32,240 nucleotides of DNA from Bacillota bacterium (lineage in GTDB: Bacteria; Bacillota; Dethiobacteria; DTU022), in contig VGTO01000016.1 of NCBI GenBank assembly GCA_016874655.1, forward strand, positions 1 to 32,240. The letters are read 5' to 3'. Position 1 is the stretch's first letter. Every line of letters starts with the position of its first letter. This document shows, piece after piece, positions 7,277 through 16,248 of this stretch. The notes under the pieces are model-generated. The model did not search any database. It saw only the letters and a list, made by a program, of their open reading frames with translations, and had not been told where the DNA came from. The position numbers and the translations under genes are program-made.

Positions 7277-8687
7277 TGCAAGGCGCAGAATCAGTATCCG
7301 GACCAGGATAACCCTTTTAATGTTTGGTTACATTGCTGCTGTCTTTTTCGTGGTTCTGGTTGTCTTTAACCTGCTGGTTCATGAATATATTAAAAGCATC
7401 GTCAACGAACAGCTGAAGGACTTTTTGCAGGCGGCTGAATACGGAAGAGCGCTGCAGGGAGAGACGCCGCCACCTGGTGAACAGCTGCAACCCGATCAGT
7501 TTATCATTATGCCCTCCGGCATCAGAAAACTGCCCCGCGGGCCTGTCGGCAAAACAGAAGCGATCATCATCTCTGAAAACTACGAGCTGATTTTCCCCGC
7601 CGTTGACAACGTGATGTTTTTTGACATCGAAGAGATCGTCAACCTGGTGAGTGAGCTTGAAGCCTCGCAGGTTAATTTAACGAACAAACAGATCACTCAG
7701 ATTAAAGTTTCGGGACGTGAATTTTACCTGGTGGCGATCCCGGTGCAAGGGGCATTCTTCAGCGGCACCGGTTACATGATACCCTATATTGATATGACCA
7801 CCATTACAGCTTTTGCCGGTCGCATTAATACGGTTCTGTTTGTGGTAACCGGACTGGCTTTTGTCTTTGCCTCTATTGTCGCCGCCTTTCTCTCCGGTGT
7901 AATTGCCAAGCCGATTCGTGAGCTAACCCGTTTTGCCAGACGCATCGGCAAGGGTGATTTTACGCAAAGCACCGTAAACTATCAGGAACTTGAACTGGCT
8001 GAACTGGCCGACAGCATGAATACGGCAGCCAGGCAGCTGGACAACTTCGATCGCGAGCAAAAAACATTCTTTCAAAATGTATCGCACGAACTCCGCACTC
8101 CGCTGCAATCGATTCGGTGTAGTGCGGAAGGTATTGAACACGGCATTCTGCAGCAGCAGTTGGCCAGCAAAGTCATTATCTCTGAAACCGATCGCTTAAG
8201 CGAGATGGTTGAGGATCTGCTTTACCTTTCGCGCATTGACAACCTTTCCCGCGATGACGACCTGCGCACCGCCTGTGATCTGCGCGAATTACTTTCCAAC
8301 TGTGCTGCACGCCAAGGCAGCGTGGCAGCAGAAAAAGGGGTGTGTTTTGTTTTTAATTTTGCTGCAGACCCGTTAATTTGCATCTGCTCAGAAAAACACC
8401 TGACCAGAGCTTTTACCAACATCATCTCCAATGCAATCAGGTATGCCCGTGAGGCGATTACCATCAGCTGTCGGCAGGAGAAAGGCCAGACCATCATCGA
8501 GATTATTGATGACGGTAAAGGAGTTTCCGATCAAGACCTGCCCTTTATCTTCGAGCGCTTCTACAAGGGTCGTGGCGGTAAACATGGCATCGGCCTGGCT
8601 ATCGTGAAGACCATTATTGAGCAGCACCGGGGCCAGATCAGTGTAAAAAGCGATAGTAGCGGAACTGCATTTACCATTACCCTCTAA
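7266..8687 (+). CDS. membrane sensor histidine kinase (CssS-like)
   Basis: The 473-residue kinase has two membrane helices (about 15-38 and 188-212) enclosing an extracytoplasmic domain of about 150 residues. A HAMP linker follows, then a HisKA domain with phospho-acceptor His274 in SHELRTPL, and a HATPase domain with N box (TNIISNAIRYA), G1 box (DDGKGVSD) and G2 box (KHGIGLAI). It should autophosphorylate and pass phosphate to the regulator encoded just upstream. Start is GTG at 7266, 10 bp after AAAGGAG and overlapping the regulator stop, which suggests translational coupling. The extracytoplasmic sensor has no motif I can name. HtrA immediately downstream suggests misfolded exported protein or envelope damage as the signal, by analogy with CssS. 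Confidence 0.93.
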   Translation: MTNDARRRISIRTRITLLMFGYIAAVFFVVLVVFNLLVHEYIKSIVNEQLKDFLQAAEYGRALQGETPPPGEQLQPDQFIIMPSGIRKLPRGPVGKTEAIIISENYELIFPAVDNVMFFDIEEIVNLVSELEASQVNLTNKQITQIKVSGREFYLVAIPVQGAFFSGTGYMIPYIDMTTITAFAGRINTVLFVVTGLAFVFASIVAAFLSGVIAKPIRELTRFARRIGKGDFTQSTVNYQELELAELADSMNTAARQLDNFDREQKTFFQNVSHELRTPLQSIRCSAEGIEHGILQQQLASKVIISETDRLSEMVEDLLYLSRIDNLSRDDDLRTACDLRELLSNCAARQGSVAAEKGVCFVFNFAADPLICICSEKHLTRAFTNIISNAIRYAREAITISCRQEKGQTIIEIIDDGKGVSDQDLPFIFERFYKGRGGKHGIGLAIVKTIIEQHRGQISVKSDSSGTAFTITL

Positions 8688-8803
8688 CCTCTTCAGCACT
8701 GATCTGCAGCAACGGAGAACCGCTGAATCAATTCTATCTCTGGTTCGCTGCCGCAAATTTGCATCATTTTAACCTATCCTTTTCGGGGATTGATGATTGC
8801 TCC

Positions 8804-8818
8804 TGCAGTTATACTGCA
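8804..8818. promoter_or_regulatory. inverted repeat upstream of the htrA-like gene
   Basis: TGCAG-TTATA-CTGCA is a perfect 5-bp-arm dyad in the 193-bp gap between the kinase and the protease genes, about 60 bp before the protease start. The spacer contains TATACT, a possible -10 hexamer, but no -35 at proper spacing is visible. It could be an operator or simply a chance dyad. Confidence 0.3.
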
Positions 8819-8880
8819 AATAAGCAAACATAAAGTTACAAACCAGGGCCGTTTTAATTTGAAGGGAGGCCTGGCATCAA

Positions 8881-10008
8881 ATGCATCTTGAACTTAACAA
8901 AAAAACATTATTAACCATGTTAATCGCAATAATGATAATCTCCGGCCTGTTTGGATTCGGGGGCGCCTACCTGGCCAACTTCGTTTTTAGTAAGAACGAA
9001 GCGGCCCTGATCGAATGCTACACCGAAACCGGCGAGCCAATCAGTTTTGTGTCTGAGACAGGTGTTAGTCTGGGCATGCTATATGATAACTGCACCGATT
9101 TAAGTGTTCCTGAGGTTTATAGTCGCAATGCGGATAGCGTGGTCGAGATCAGAACCGAAACCGTGCAGTCGGCGGGCAGGATGGGCCAATATGTCTTTTC
9201 AGGCGCCGGCAGTGGCGTGATTATCACTGCCGACGGCTATGTGGTGACCAACAACCACGTTATCAATGGTGCCCAGACCATTATCGTCCGCCTGAACAGC
9301 GGTGAAAACTATCAGGCCTCGCTGATTGGCCGTGATTTCAGAACTGATATAGCGGTGCTTAAAATCGATGCAAGCGGGCTTAAGCCGGTTGTTTTTGGCG
9401 ACTCAGGCAAGTTAATTATTGGCGAGCAGGCCATTGTGATCGGCAATCCGCTGGGTGAACTGGGTGGCACCGTCACCGAAGGGATTATATCTGCCCTTGA
9501 TCGCGATATTGTTGTTGATGGTGAAAGCATGAGCCTTTTGCAGACTTCGGCAGCGGTTAATCCTGGCAACTCGGGCGGCGGGCTTTTTAACGATCGCGGT
9601 GAGCTGGTCGGCATTGTCAACGCAAAATCGGGCGGTTTCGGCGTTGAAGGATTGGGCTTTGCCATCCCCGTAAATACGGCCGCTGGTGTCATTGAACAAA
9701 TTATCAACTTTGGGTATGTGCCCGGAAGGCCAATTTTAGGGGTCAGATTAATTGATATTACCGATCCCGGCACGGCTCTCTATTACCGGGTGCAGAACAC
9801 AGGTGTTTATGTCTATGAATCGATGGCCTTAAACGAACTGCAAACTGCCGATCGCATTATCAGCATCAATGGTAAGGAGGTCAGCAACACTATAGAATTG
9901 CGCAAGATTATCGATCTGTATGATGTTGGCGATACTGTAACAGTTAAGGTGCAAAGGGGCATCAGCGAACTTGAGCTGCAGATAATCTTGATCGAAGAAA
10001 ATTATTAA
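8881..10008 (+). CDS. HtrA/DegP-like serine protease with PDZ domain
   Basis: The 375-residue protein has one N-terminal membrane anchor (residues about 10-36, no lipobox), then a trypsin-like domain and a single C-terminal PDZ domain (from about 285). The catalytic triad is His126 (VVTNNHVI), Asp156 (RTDIAVLKI) and Ser231 (NPGNSGGGL). HtrA proteases degrade or refold misfolded proteins outside the membrane. A GGGAGG site precedes the ATG. Between anchor and protease domain is a linker of about 45 residues with two cysteines (C46 and C71) that could form a disulfide outside the cell. It follows the two-component genes with a 193-bp gap, so it may have its own promoter and be the regulated target. 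The pairing matches the CssRS-HtrA arrangement. Confidence 0.95.
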   Translation: MHLELNKKTLLTMLIAIMIISGLFGFGGAYLANFVFSKNEAALIECYTETGEPISFVSETGVSLGMLYDNCTDLSVPEVYSRNADSVVEIRTETVQSAGRMGQYVFSGAGSGVIITADGYVVTNNHVINGAQTIIVRLNSGENYQASLIGRDFRTDIAVLKIDASGLKPVVFGDSGKLIIGEQAIVIGNPLGELGGTVTEGIISALDRDIVVDGESMSLLQTSAAVNPGNSGGGLFNDRGELVGIVNAKSGGFGVEGLGFAIPVNTAAGVIEQIINFGYVPGRPILGVRLIDITDPGTALYYRVQNTGVYVYESMALNELQTADRIISINGKEVSNTIELRKIIDLYDVGDTVTVKVQRGISELELQIILIEENY

Positions 10009-10159
10009 AAATACGCGTCTTTCATGCCCGATCATTAACCAATCAACCTAAGGTCAATCCTGCAAAAAATCTGGTATGGAAGTACGCTTAACATATACGG
10101 GCGGTGGCGGTCGCAACCAAATAGCGGCCAACCACCGCTCACCCACACTATTATCCTTC

Positions 10160-11578
10160 TTAACGCAAGAACTTGTCAATATCAGCCGCTGCTTGTACTC
10201 CATCGGCCATGGCGCGGACCACCAATGACTGGCCGCGGGCGATATCACCGGCACAAAATATACCGTCAACGCTGGTTAAATGCCGGTCATCAACTAAGAT
10301 ATTGCCTCTTTCATCCCTCGCCAGACCGATTGCGTCAGCCAGGGGATTCGGCCCCGGCCCGCTGAACCCGAGTGACAATAATACCAGGTCGGCAGCTAGC
10401 GCAAAATCAGTATTATCGATTCGCTGGGGGGTTAAGGAGCCGTCTTCTTCTACCCAATCAACTTCACAGCAGTGTACCTTTACCACCTCGTTAGATTGAT
10501 TACCGCTAAACTCTTTAGTAGCAACAGACCAGTGCCTCGTTCCACCTTCCTGGTGGCTGCTGGAAACCCGGTCCACCACCGGCCAAAGCGGCCAGGCGTT
10601 GCCTTCACCACGTTTTTCCGGAGCCCGGGGCATAATCTCCATTTGGTAGATCGCTTTTGCTCCCTGGCGGATTGCTGTTCCGATGCAGTCCGAACCGGTA
10701 TCGCCCCCGCCGATTACTACAACATTTTTGCCCGTGGCGTTGATATCTTCTTCAGCTGTCAGTGGTTCGCCGAGAATCCTTTTATTTTGGGCTTTCAGCA
10801 AATCAAGTGCAAAGTGGATGCCTTTGAGATTCCGACCGGGAATAATCAAGTCGCGCGGTTCTTCAGCGCCTCCAGCCAGTAGAATTGCAGCAAAATGGCG
10901 CTTCAGGTAATTAAAGGAGATGTCTTCGCCAACCGCTATCCCACCCTCAAAAATTACACCCTCTTCTTTCATCAGGTTGATGCGTCGCCATATAATTTGC
11001 TTATTTAGTTTAAAATTCGGGATGCCGTACATTAAAAGCCCGCCCGGGCTGAGTGCTTTGTCGTAGACGGTTACCTCGTAGCCTTTTTGGTTTAATATTT
11101 CTGCCGCTGCCAGACCGGAAGGACCTGACCCGATAACGGCAACTTTCTCCCGGTGTTTTTTTACCAAAGGCCGCGGCTTAATCCAGCCTTTTTCAAAGCC
11201 CTTTTCGATGATTGCTTTTTCAATATGTCTGATCGAAACAGCTTCTTCATTGATGCCCAGCACACAGGAGCCTTCACAGAGAGCTGGGCAGATGCGGGCT
11301 GTAAATTCAGGAAAGGGGTGAGTGGACAGCAAAAGCTTAAGCGCTTCTTTCCAGCGTCCATTAGCAACCAGCTCATTAGTTTCTGGAATTACGTTGGCCA
11401 GTGGGCAGGCGTAAGCGTGGCAAAAAGGGGTGCCGCAGCTCATACAGCGGGAGGCTTGCAGTACAAGCTCATCGTCGCTTAGGCAGCGCTCCACTTCGTC
11501 AAAGTCTTTTAACCGCTCAGTAACGCTGCGATAGCCTGGTTCTCTGCGCCTGATAATTTGCTTTGTCTCCTTCGCCAT
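10160..11578 (-). CDS. gltD: glutamate synthase small subunit
   Basis: The 472-residue subunit takes electrons from NAD(P)H and passes them through FAD and iron-sulfur clusters to the large subunit. The N-terminal cluster-binding region has Cys45, Cys48, Cys53 and Cys58 (CMSCGTPFCHAYAC) and a second group at CPALCEGSC. The FAD motif is IGSGPSGLAAAE and the NAD(P) motif VVIGGGDTGSDC. The C-terminal CAGDIARGQSLVV closes the FAD site. It starts 18 bp after gltB behind AAAAGGAGGG at 6-7 bp spacing, so both are one operon. Length and motif order are those of ordinary GltD; related subunits in other oxidoreductases share this fold, but the adjacent gltB settles the call. It converges on the htrA gene with a 151-bp gap. 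Confidence 0.97.
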   Translation of the reverse strand: MAKETKQIIRRREPGYRSVTERLKDFDEVERCLSDDELVLQASRCMSCGTPFCHAYACPLANVIPETNELVANGRWKEALKLLLSTHPFPEFTARICPALCEGSCVLGINEEAVSIRHIEKAIIEKGFEKGWIKPRPLVKKHREKVAVIGSGPSGLAAAEILNQKGYEVTVYDKALSPGGLLMYGIPNFKLNKQIIWRRINLMKEEGVIFEGGIAVGEDISFNYLKRHFAAILLAGGAEEPRDLIIPGRNLKGIHFALDLLKAQNKRILGEPLTAEEDINATGKNVVVIGGGDTGSDCIGTAIRQGAKAIYQMEIMPRAPEKRGEGNAWPLWPVVDRVSSSHQEGGTRHWSVATKEFSGNQSNEVVKVHCCEVDWVEEDGSLTPQRIDNTDFALAADLVLLSLGFSGPGPNPLADAIGLARDERGNILVDDRHLTSVDGIFCAGDIARGQSLVVRAMADGVQAAADIDKFLR

Positions 11579-11596
11579 AGCTTTCCCTCCTTTTGC

Positions 11597-14500
11597 TTAG
11601 TTAACCTGGGGCAGCGCTCTTTTCACGGCTTTATCTTCGGAACTCATCTTGCCCAGGGCCAGCCTGTATTCCATCGGGAATACCTTGATAAAAAAGGGCA
11701 GACAGTCCTGCCAGTGTTCTAAAATATAAGCAGCTTTAGGGCTGCCTGTAAAAGTATGGTGCCTTTTCAGCAGGTTTTGCAGCTCAAGTGTATCCTCCGT
11801 ATCGCTCAAAGTCTCAAGGTCAATCAGCTCTAAATTGCTGTTGGAGTCGAGCTTTCCATACTGGTCGTAAATATAGGCAATCCCGCCGCTCATTCCGGCT
11901 CCGAAATTAACCCCTGTCGGTCCCAGTATAACAACCCGGCCGCCGGTCATATACTCGCACCCATGGTCGCCAATGCCTTCCACAACAGCAGTGGCCCCGC
12001 TATTACGGATCGCAAAACGCTCCCCGACCATGCCGTTGGCATAAAACTCACCACCGGTGGCCCCGTAGAGGATTACATTACCGCCAATTGCATTTTTAGC
12101 AGGGTTATAGTCGCCCCCACTAAAGGGTTTAAGCACAATGCGGCCGCCGGCAAGGCCTTTGCCAATATAATCATTGCCCTCTCCCTCAAGGGTTAAAGTT
12201 AAACCGCGGGCCGCAAAGGCGCCAAAACTCTGCCCGGCAGAACCTCTGAAGTTAAGGGTAATCGTATCTTCAGGCAAACCGGCGTTACCGTATCTTAAGG
12301 CGATCTGGTTCGAGATAATAGTCCCGGCGGCGCGATTGTGGTTGTAGATCGGTAAATCAATCGTTACCGGTTTTTTGGTTTCGAGTGCCTCCTGAACCTG
12401 GGGCAACAGCTGACAATCAATAGTATCGTCTAAGCTGAAGGGGTGTGGATTAGTGTAGTAAAAATCATTTCTTTCCGCTTCCGGTTTATATAATATTCTA
12501 CTTAAATCCACTGTGTGGGCTTTCCAAAAGGCAATATCATTATTTTGCTCCAGCAGATCAACCCGTCCGACCAGATCATCGACCTTTGTGATGCCCAGGT
12601 TGGCCATAATTGCCCTTAACTCTTCAGCGATAAAGAACATTAGATTTATGACATATTCCGGCTTGCCGGCATAATATTTACGCAGCTGCTCATCCTGGGT
12701 GGCCACCCCGACGGGGCAGCAGTTGGAGTGGCAGTCGCGCATCATCACACAACCACAGGCGATCAGAGCGGCGGAGGCAAAGCCAAATTCTTCGGCGCCC
12801 AGCAGGCAGCCAATCGCCACATCGCGACCGGTTTTTAAACCGCCATCAACCTGCAATCGGACCCGGTTGCGCAAACCGTTCATGATCAGGGTCTGCTGTG
12901 TTTCAGCCAACCCCAGTTCCCAGGGCACACCGGCATGTTTGATCGAAGAGAGAGGAGCTGCCCCGGTTCCGCCATCGGCCCCGCTGACTAAAATCAGATC
13001 AGCCCTGGCCTTGGCTACTCCGGCGGCGACCGTGCCAATGCCTACCTCAGACACCAGCTTCACTGATATCCGGCTTTTTGGGTTTGCATTACGCAGGTCA
13101 TAGATTAACTGCGCCAGGTCTTCAATCGAGTAGATGTCGTGGTGCGGCGGAGGCGAGATCAGGGTAACACCCGGTGTGGAATGCCTGACCCGGGCGATGG
13201 TCAGGTTAACTTTATGACCAGGCAACTGGCCGCCTTCACCTGGTTTAGCGCCCTGCGCTATTTTAATCTGAATTTCACTGGCGTTGGCCAGGTACTCGGC
13301 GGTAACGCCAAAGCGGCCGCTGGCGACCTGCTTAATTGAGCTACACCGGTTTTTCCCTTCTGCGGTTAGCTTATACCGTTCGGGATCTTCTCCGCCCTCC
13401 CCGCAATTGCTCTTGCCACCGATTTCGTTCATTGCTTCGGCCAGAGTCATGTGCGCTTCAGGGCTGATTGAGCCGAAAGACATGGCACCGGTTACAAAGC
13501 GCTTAACAATTTCTGCTGCCGGCTCTACCAGATCAAGCTCTACCTTTTCTGTTTCCTTAAAGCGAAGCAGGCTGCGTAAAGTAAACTGCTTTTCTGTCTG
13601 TCCGTTAATCAGTTCTGCATACTGCAGGTACTTACTATAATTATTGCTCTGTACCGCATGTTGCAGAAGGCTGATTGATTCCGGCGACCACAGGTGCCTT
13701 TCGCCGTCAACCCGGTAAGCATATTGCCCTCCGGCAGGCAGCAACCGGGCTTTGGCATATGTATCTTTGAAAAGCTGATAATCCTGGTAACGCAGATTCA
13801 CTTCGGCTGCAATTTCATTTAAGCCCAGACCCTGGATGCGAGAGCTGGTTCCGCCAAAGTAATTAGTGATCAGCTCATCGTTTAAACCCACGGCTTCAAA
13901 AACCTGGCCATTGCGATAGCTGCGCAGGGTCGAGATGCCAATTTTAGACATAATCTTCAGAATTCCCTTGCATAGTGCGCGCACGTAATTTTCCATCGCT
14001 TTCTGACTGGAAATACTTTTTCCCAGTAGCTGCTGATCAGCCATGTTGGCAATTGATTCAAAAGCCAGGTAGGGGTTAATTGCTGATGCCCCGTAGCCTA
14101 AAAGCAGGGCCATGTGCATAACCTCCCGCGCTTCGGCACATTCGGCCAAAATGCCTACTTTGGTGCGCAGGCGTTTGGTAACCAGGTACCTGTTTACAGC
14201 CGACACCGCCAGCAGTGAGGGGATCGGGGCCATCTGGTCATCTAAACCACGATCGGTCAAAACCAGTAAACCAAACCCTTCATTAACAGCTTCTTCAGCG
14301 CTCCGGCATAACTCATCCAAAGCCATTTTCAGGGCCGCGCCATCGCCGTCTGCCGGAAACTGTATTTTAAACTTTTTGCTTTTAAAGCCCTTTTCTTCTA
14401 AGCTGCAAAGCCTGACCAAGTCTTCATTAGATAGAATCGGGTGATTTAGCTTGATCAGGTGGGCTTGCTGGGGGGTTTCCTTTAAGATATTGTCCGGTGC

Positions 14501-16150
14501 GCCGATAAAGGTCATCAGCGACATCACCAGTTCTTCACGATGCGGATCAATAGCCGGATTAGTAACCTGGGCAAAACACTGTTTAAAATACCAGAATAGC
14601 AACTGCGGTTTTTCCGATAGAATGGCCAGCGGCTGGTCGGCTCCCATCGAGCCAACCGGTTCTGCCCGGTTAATGGCCATTTCCTTTAAAATAATGTTGA
14701 TGTCTTCGCGGGTATAGCCGAATAATCGCTGGCTGGCCAGTAAATGCTTACTGTCAATTTTAAGCGGGGCCATGGCATTAAAAAACCCGTGAATCGTGAT
14801 CTGATTTTCCTGTGTCCAGCGGCGATAAGGTTGCAGCCGCGAAAGTTTAAGCTTGATCTCCGTATTTTTAAGCAGCCTTTTTTCATCAAGATCCACCAGT
14901 AGCATCTCGCCCGGCCGCAAAGCGCCTTTTTCCTTGATTTCTTTCGCCGGAATATCGATTACCCCGGCCTCCGAGGCAAAGACCATAAAACCCGATTTAG
15001 TAACGGTGTAGCGTGCAGGGCGCAAGCCGTTACGGTCGAGGATAGCTCCGATTTTTCGGCCATCGGTAAAAACAACGGCCGCCGGACCGTCCCATGGTTC
15101 GATCAAACCGGCATGATATTCAAAGAAGCCTCTAAGATCCGGCCCTATCGGATATTTATCTCCCCAGGCCTGGGGGATCAGCATCGCCATTCCGTGTTCA
15201 ATCGATCGGCCCCCATTATAGAGTAGCTCAAGGGCATTATCTAAGTTAGCCGAGTCGCTGGCTTCGGCTTCCAGGACCGGTAGAATTTTATTAAGATCCT
15301 CACCAAAAAGCTCCGACTCAAAATTATTCTCCCGCGAAGCCATCCAGTTACGGTTGCCTTTGAGAGTGTTAATCTCGCCGTTGTGACAAAGGTAACGGTA
15401 TGGGTGGGCCAGGGGCCAGGAGGGAAAAGTGTTGGTGCTGAAGCGCTGGTGCACGATCACAAAGGTGCTTTCCATCGCATCCTCAGTTAGATCGGGGTAA
15501 AATATCTCGACCTGCTCCGGCATCAGTAAACCCTTGTAGACGATAGTGCGGCAGGAAAGACTGACTACGTAAAAGGTTTGATCTTCACTGAGCACTTCGG
15601 TAACTTTTTTTTCGGCATCTTTGCGGGCAATGTATAGCTTGCGTTCCAGTTCATGATCACTAAATCCGTTACCGTTGACCAGGCACTGGCGGATAAAAGG
15701 CATATTTTCCAATGCTACATTGCCAAGAATCTGTGGCTCAACCGGCACAGTACGCCAGCCGATCACTTTTAAATTCATCTCTTCAAGTGCCTGTTCCATA
15801 ATGCTAAAACATTTTTCTCGAAGGGCCTGATCATGAGGCAGAAAAACCATTCCAACTCCATAAGCTAAAGGTTCGGGCAGCGCCCAACCGTTTTCTGCTG
15901 CCAGGCGGCGAAAGAAACGATCGGGGATTTGAAATTGTAGTCCCGCCCCGTCACCTGTTTTATCATCAGCGCCTGTTGCTCCGCGGTGCAGCAGATTTTG
16001 AAGCACCCTAACTCCACTGCTGATTATTTGATGACTCTTTTCACCGTTGATATTAACCAGAAAGCCGAGGCCGCAGGCATCATGTTCATAAGCGGGATTA
16101 TATAAACCCGATCTTTTTTGCCGATCTACCTGGGATTTATTAGATCTCAT
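11597..16150 (-). CDS. gltB: glutamate synthase large subunit
   Basis: The 1517-residue protein makes two glutamates from glutamine and 2-oxoglutarate. A short propeptide-like stretch precedes Cys26 (HDACGLGF), the expected N-terminal nucleophile of the class II glutaminase domain, which continues to about residue 430. A central domain follows, then the FMN-binding synthase domain (SFGSISPEAH and GGKSNCGEGGEDP, then SGADGGTGAAP). The 3Fe-4S cysteines are in CVMMRDCHSNCCPVG. The C-terminal GXGXG-rich beta helix (GKGLAGGRIV, GGNVILYGATGG, TGGRVVILG) completes it. Length fits the bacterial NADPH-type enzyme. The ATG has only a weak ribosome site (GGGGCTG region), although no better start is seen. 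A promoter with an overlapping dyad lies just upstream. Confidence 0.98.
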   Translation of the reverse strand: MRSNKSQVDRQKRSGLYNPAYEHDACGLGFLVNINGEKSHQIISSGVRVLQNLLHRGATGADDKTGDGAGLQFQIPDRFFRRLAAENGWALPEPLAYGVGMVFLPHDQALREKCFSIMEQALEEMNLKVIGWRTVPVEPQILGNVALENMPFIRQCLVNGNGFSDHELERKLYIARKDAEKKVTEVLSEDQTFYVVSLSCRTIVYKGLLMPEQVEIFYPDLTEDAMESTFVIVHQRFSTNTFPSWPLAHPYRYLCHNGEINTLKGNRNWMASRENNFESELFGEDLNKILPVLEAEASDSANLDNALELLYNGGRSIEHGMAMLIPQAWGDKYPIGPDLRGFFEYHAGLIEPWDGPAAVVFTDGRKIGAILDRNGLRPARYTVTKSGFMVFASEAGVIDIPAKEIKEKGALRPGEMLLVDLDEKRLLKNTEIKLKLSRLQPYRRWTQENQITIHGFFNAMAPLKIDSKHLLASQRLFGYTREDINIILKEMAINRAEPVGSMGADQPLAILSEKPQLLFWYFKQCFAQVTNPAIDPHREELVMSLMTFIGAPDNILKETPQQAHLIKLNHPILSNEDLVRLCSLEEKGFKSKKFKIQFPADGDGAALKMALDELCRSAEEAVNEGFGLLVLTDRGLDDQMAPIPSLLAVSAVNRYLVTKRLRTKVGILAECAEAREVMHMALLLGYGASAINPYLAFESIANMADQQLLGKSISSQKAMENYVRALCKGILKIMSKIGISTLRSYRNGQVFEAVGLNDELITNYFGGTSSRIQGLGLNEIAAEVNLRYQDYQLFKDTYAKARLLPAGGQYAYRVDGERHLWSPESISLLQHAVQSNNYSKYLQYAELINGQTEKQFTLRSLLRFKETEKVELDLVEPAAEIVKRFVTGAMSFGSISPEAHMTLAEAMNEIGGKSNCGEGGEDPERYKLTAEGKNRCSSIKQVASGRFGVTAEYLANASEIQIKIAQGAKPGEGGQLPGHKVNLTIARVRHSTPGVTLISPPPHHDIYSIEDLAQLIYDLRNANPKSRISVKLVSEVGIGTVAAGVAKARADLILVSGADGGTGAAPLSSIKHAGVPWELGLAETQQTLIMNGLRNRVRLQVDGGLKTGRDVAIGCLLGAEEFGFASAALIACGCVMMRDCHSNCCPVGVATQDEQLRKYYAGKPEYVINLMFFIAEELRAIMANLGITKVDDLVGRVDLLEQNNDIAFWKAHTVDLSRILYKPEAERNDFYYTNPHPFSLDDTIDCQLLPQVQEALETKKPVTIDLPIYNHNRAAGTIISNQIALRYGNAGLPEDTITLNFRGSAGQSFGAFAARGLTLTLEGEGNDYIGKGLAGGRIVLKPFSGGDYNPAKNAIGGNVILYGATGGEFYANGMVGERFAIRNSGATAVVEGIGDHGCEYMTGGRVVILGPTGVNFGAGMSGGIAYIYDQYGKLDSNSNLELIDLETLSDTEDTLELQNLLKRHHTFTGSPKAAYILEHWQDCLPFFIKVFPMEYRLALGKMSSEDKAVKRALPQVN

Positions 16151-16186
16151 CTGCCATCAGCCCCAATCAAATATGGTTTATCGCGC

Positions 16187-16204
16187 GGAAAATAGTTATT
16201 TTCC
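16187..16204. promoter_or_regulatory. operator-like inverted repeat at the gltB transcription start
   Basis: GGAAAATA-GT-TATTTTCC is a perfect dyad with 8-bp arms and a 2-bp centre. It begins one base downstream of the predicted -10 of the gltB promoter and so covers the expected start of transcription. A repressor bound here would block initiation. No regulator gene for it is visible nearby, so which nitrogen or amino-acid regulator binds it is unknown. Confidence 0.55.
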
Positions 16205-16205
16205 T

Positions 16206-16234
16206 ATATTAGACCCATCTCCGGCATAGATCAA
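16206..16234 (-). promoter_or_regulatory. predicted promoter of gltBD
   Basis: Read on the minus strand: TTGATC at 16234-16229, a 17-bp spacer, and TAATAT at 16211-16206, about 56 bp before the gltB ATG. This is a good sigma-A type match. The -35 lies only about 15 bp after the stop codon of the preceding permease gene, so gltBD can be transcribed independently of the export operon. Confidence 0.55.
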
Positions 16235-16248
16235 GCCCAAATTCATGT

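Noticed and set aside
10090-10140. GC-rich arms GGGCGGTGG...CCACCGC between htrA and gltD, a possible terminator
   Set aside because: The loop is about 24 bases and no T-run follows on either strand, so it is not a convincing intrinsic terminator.
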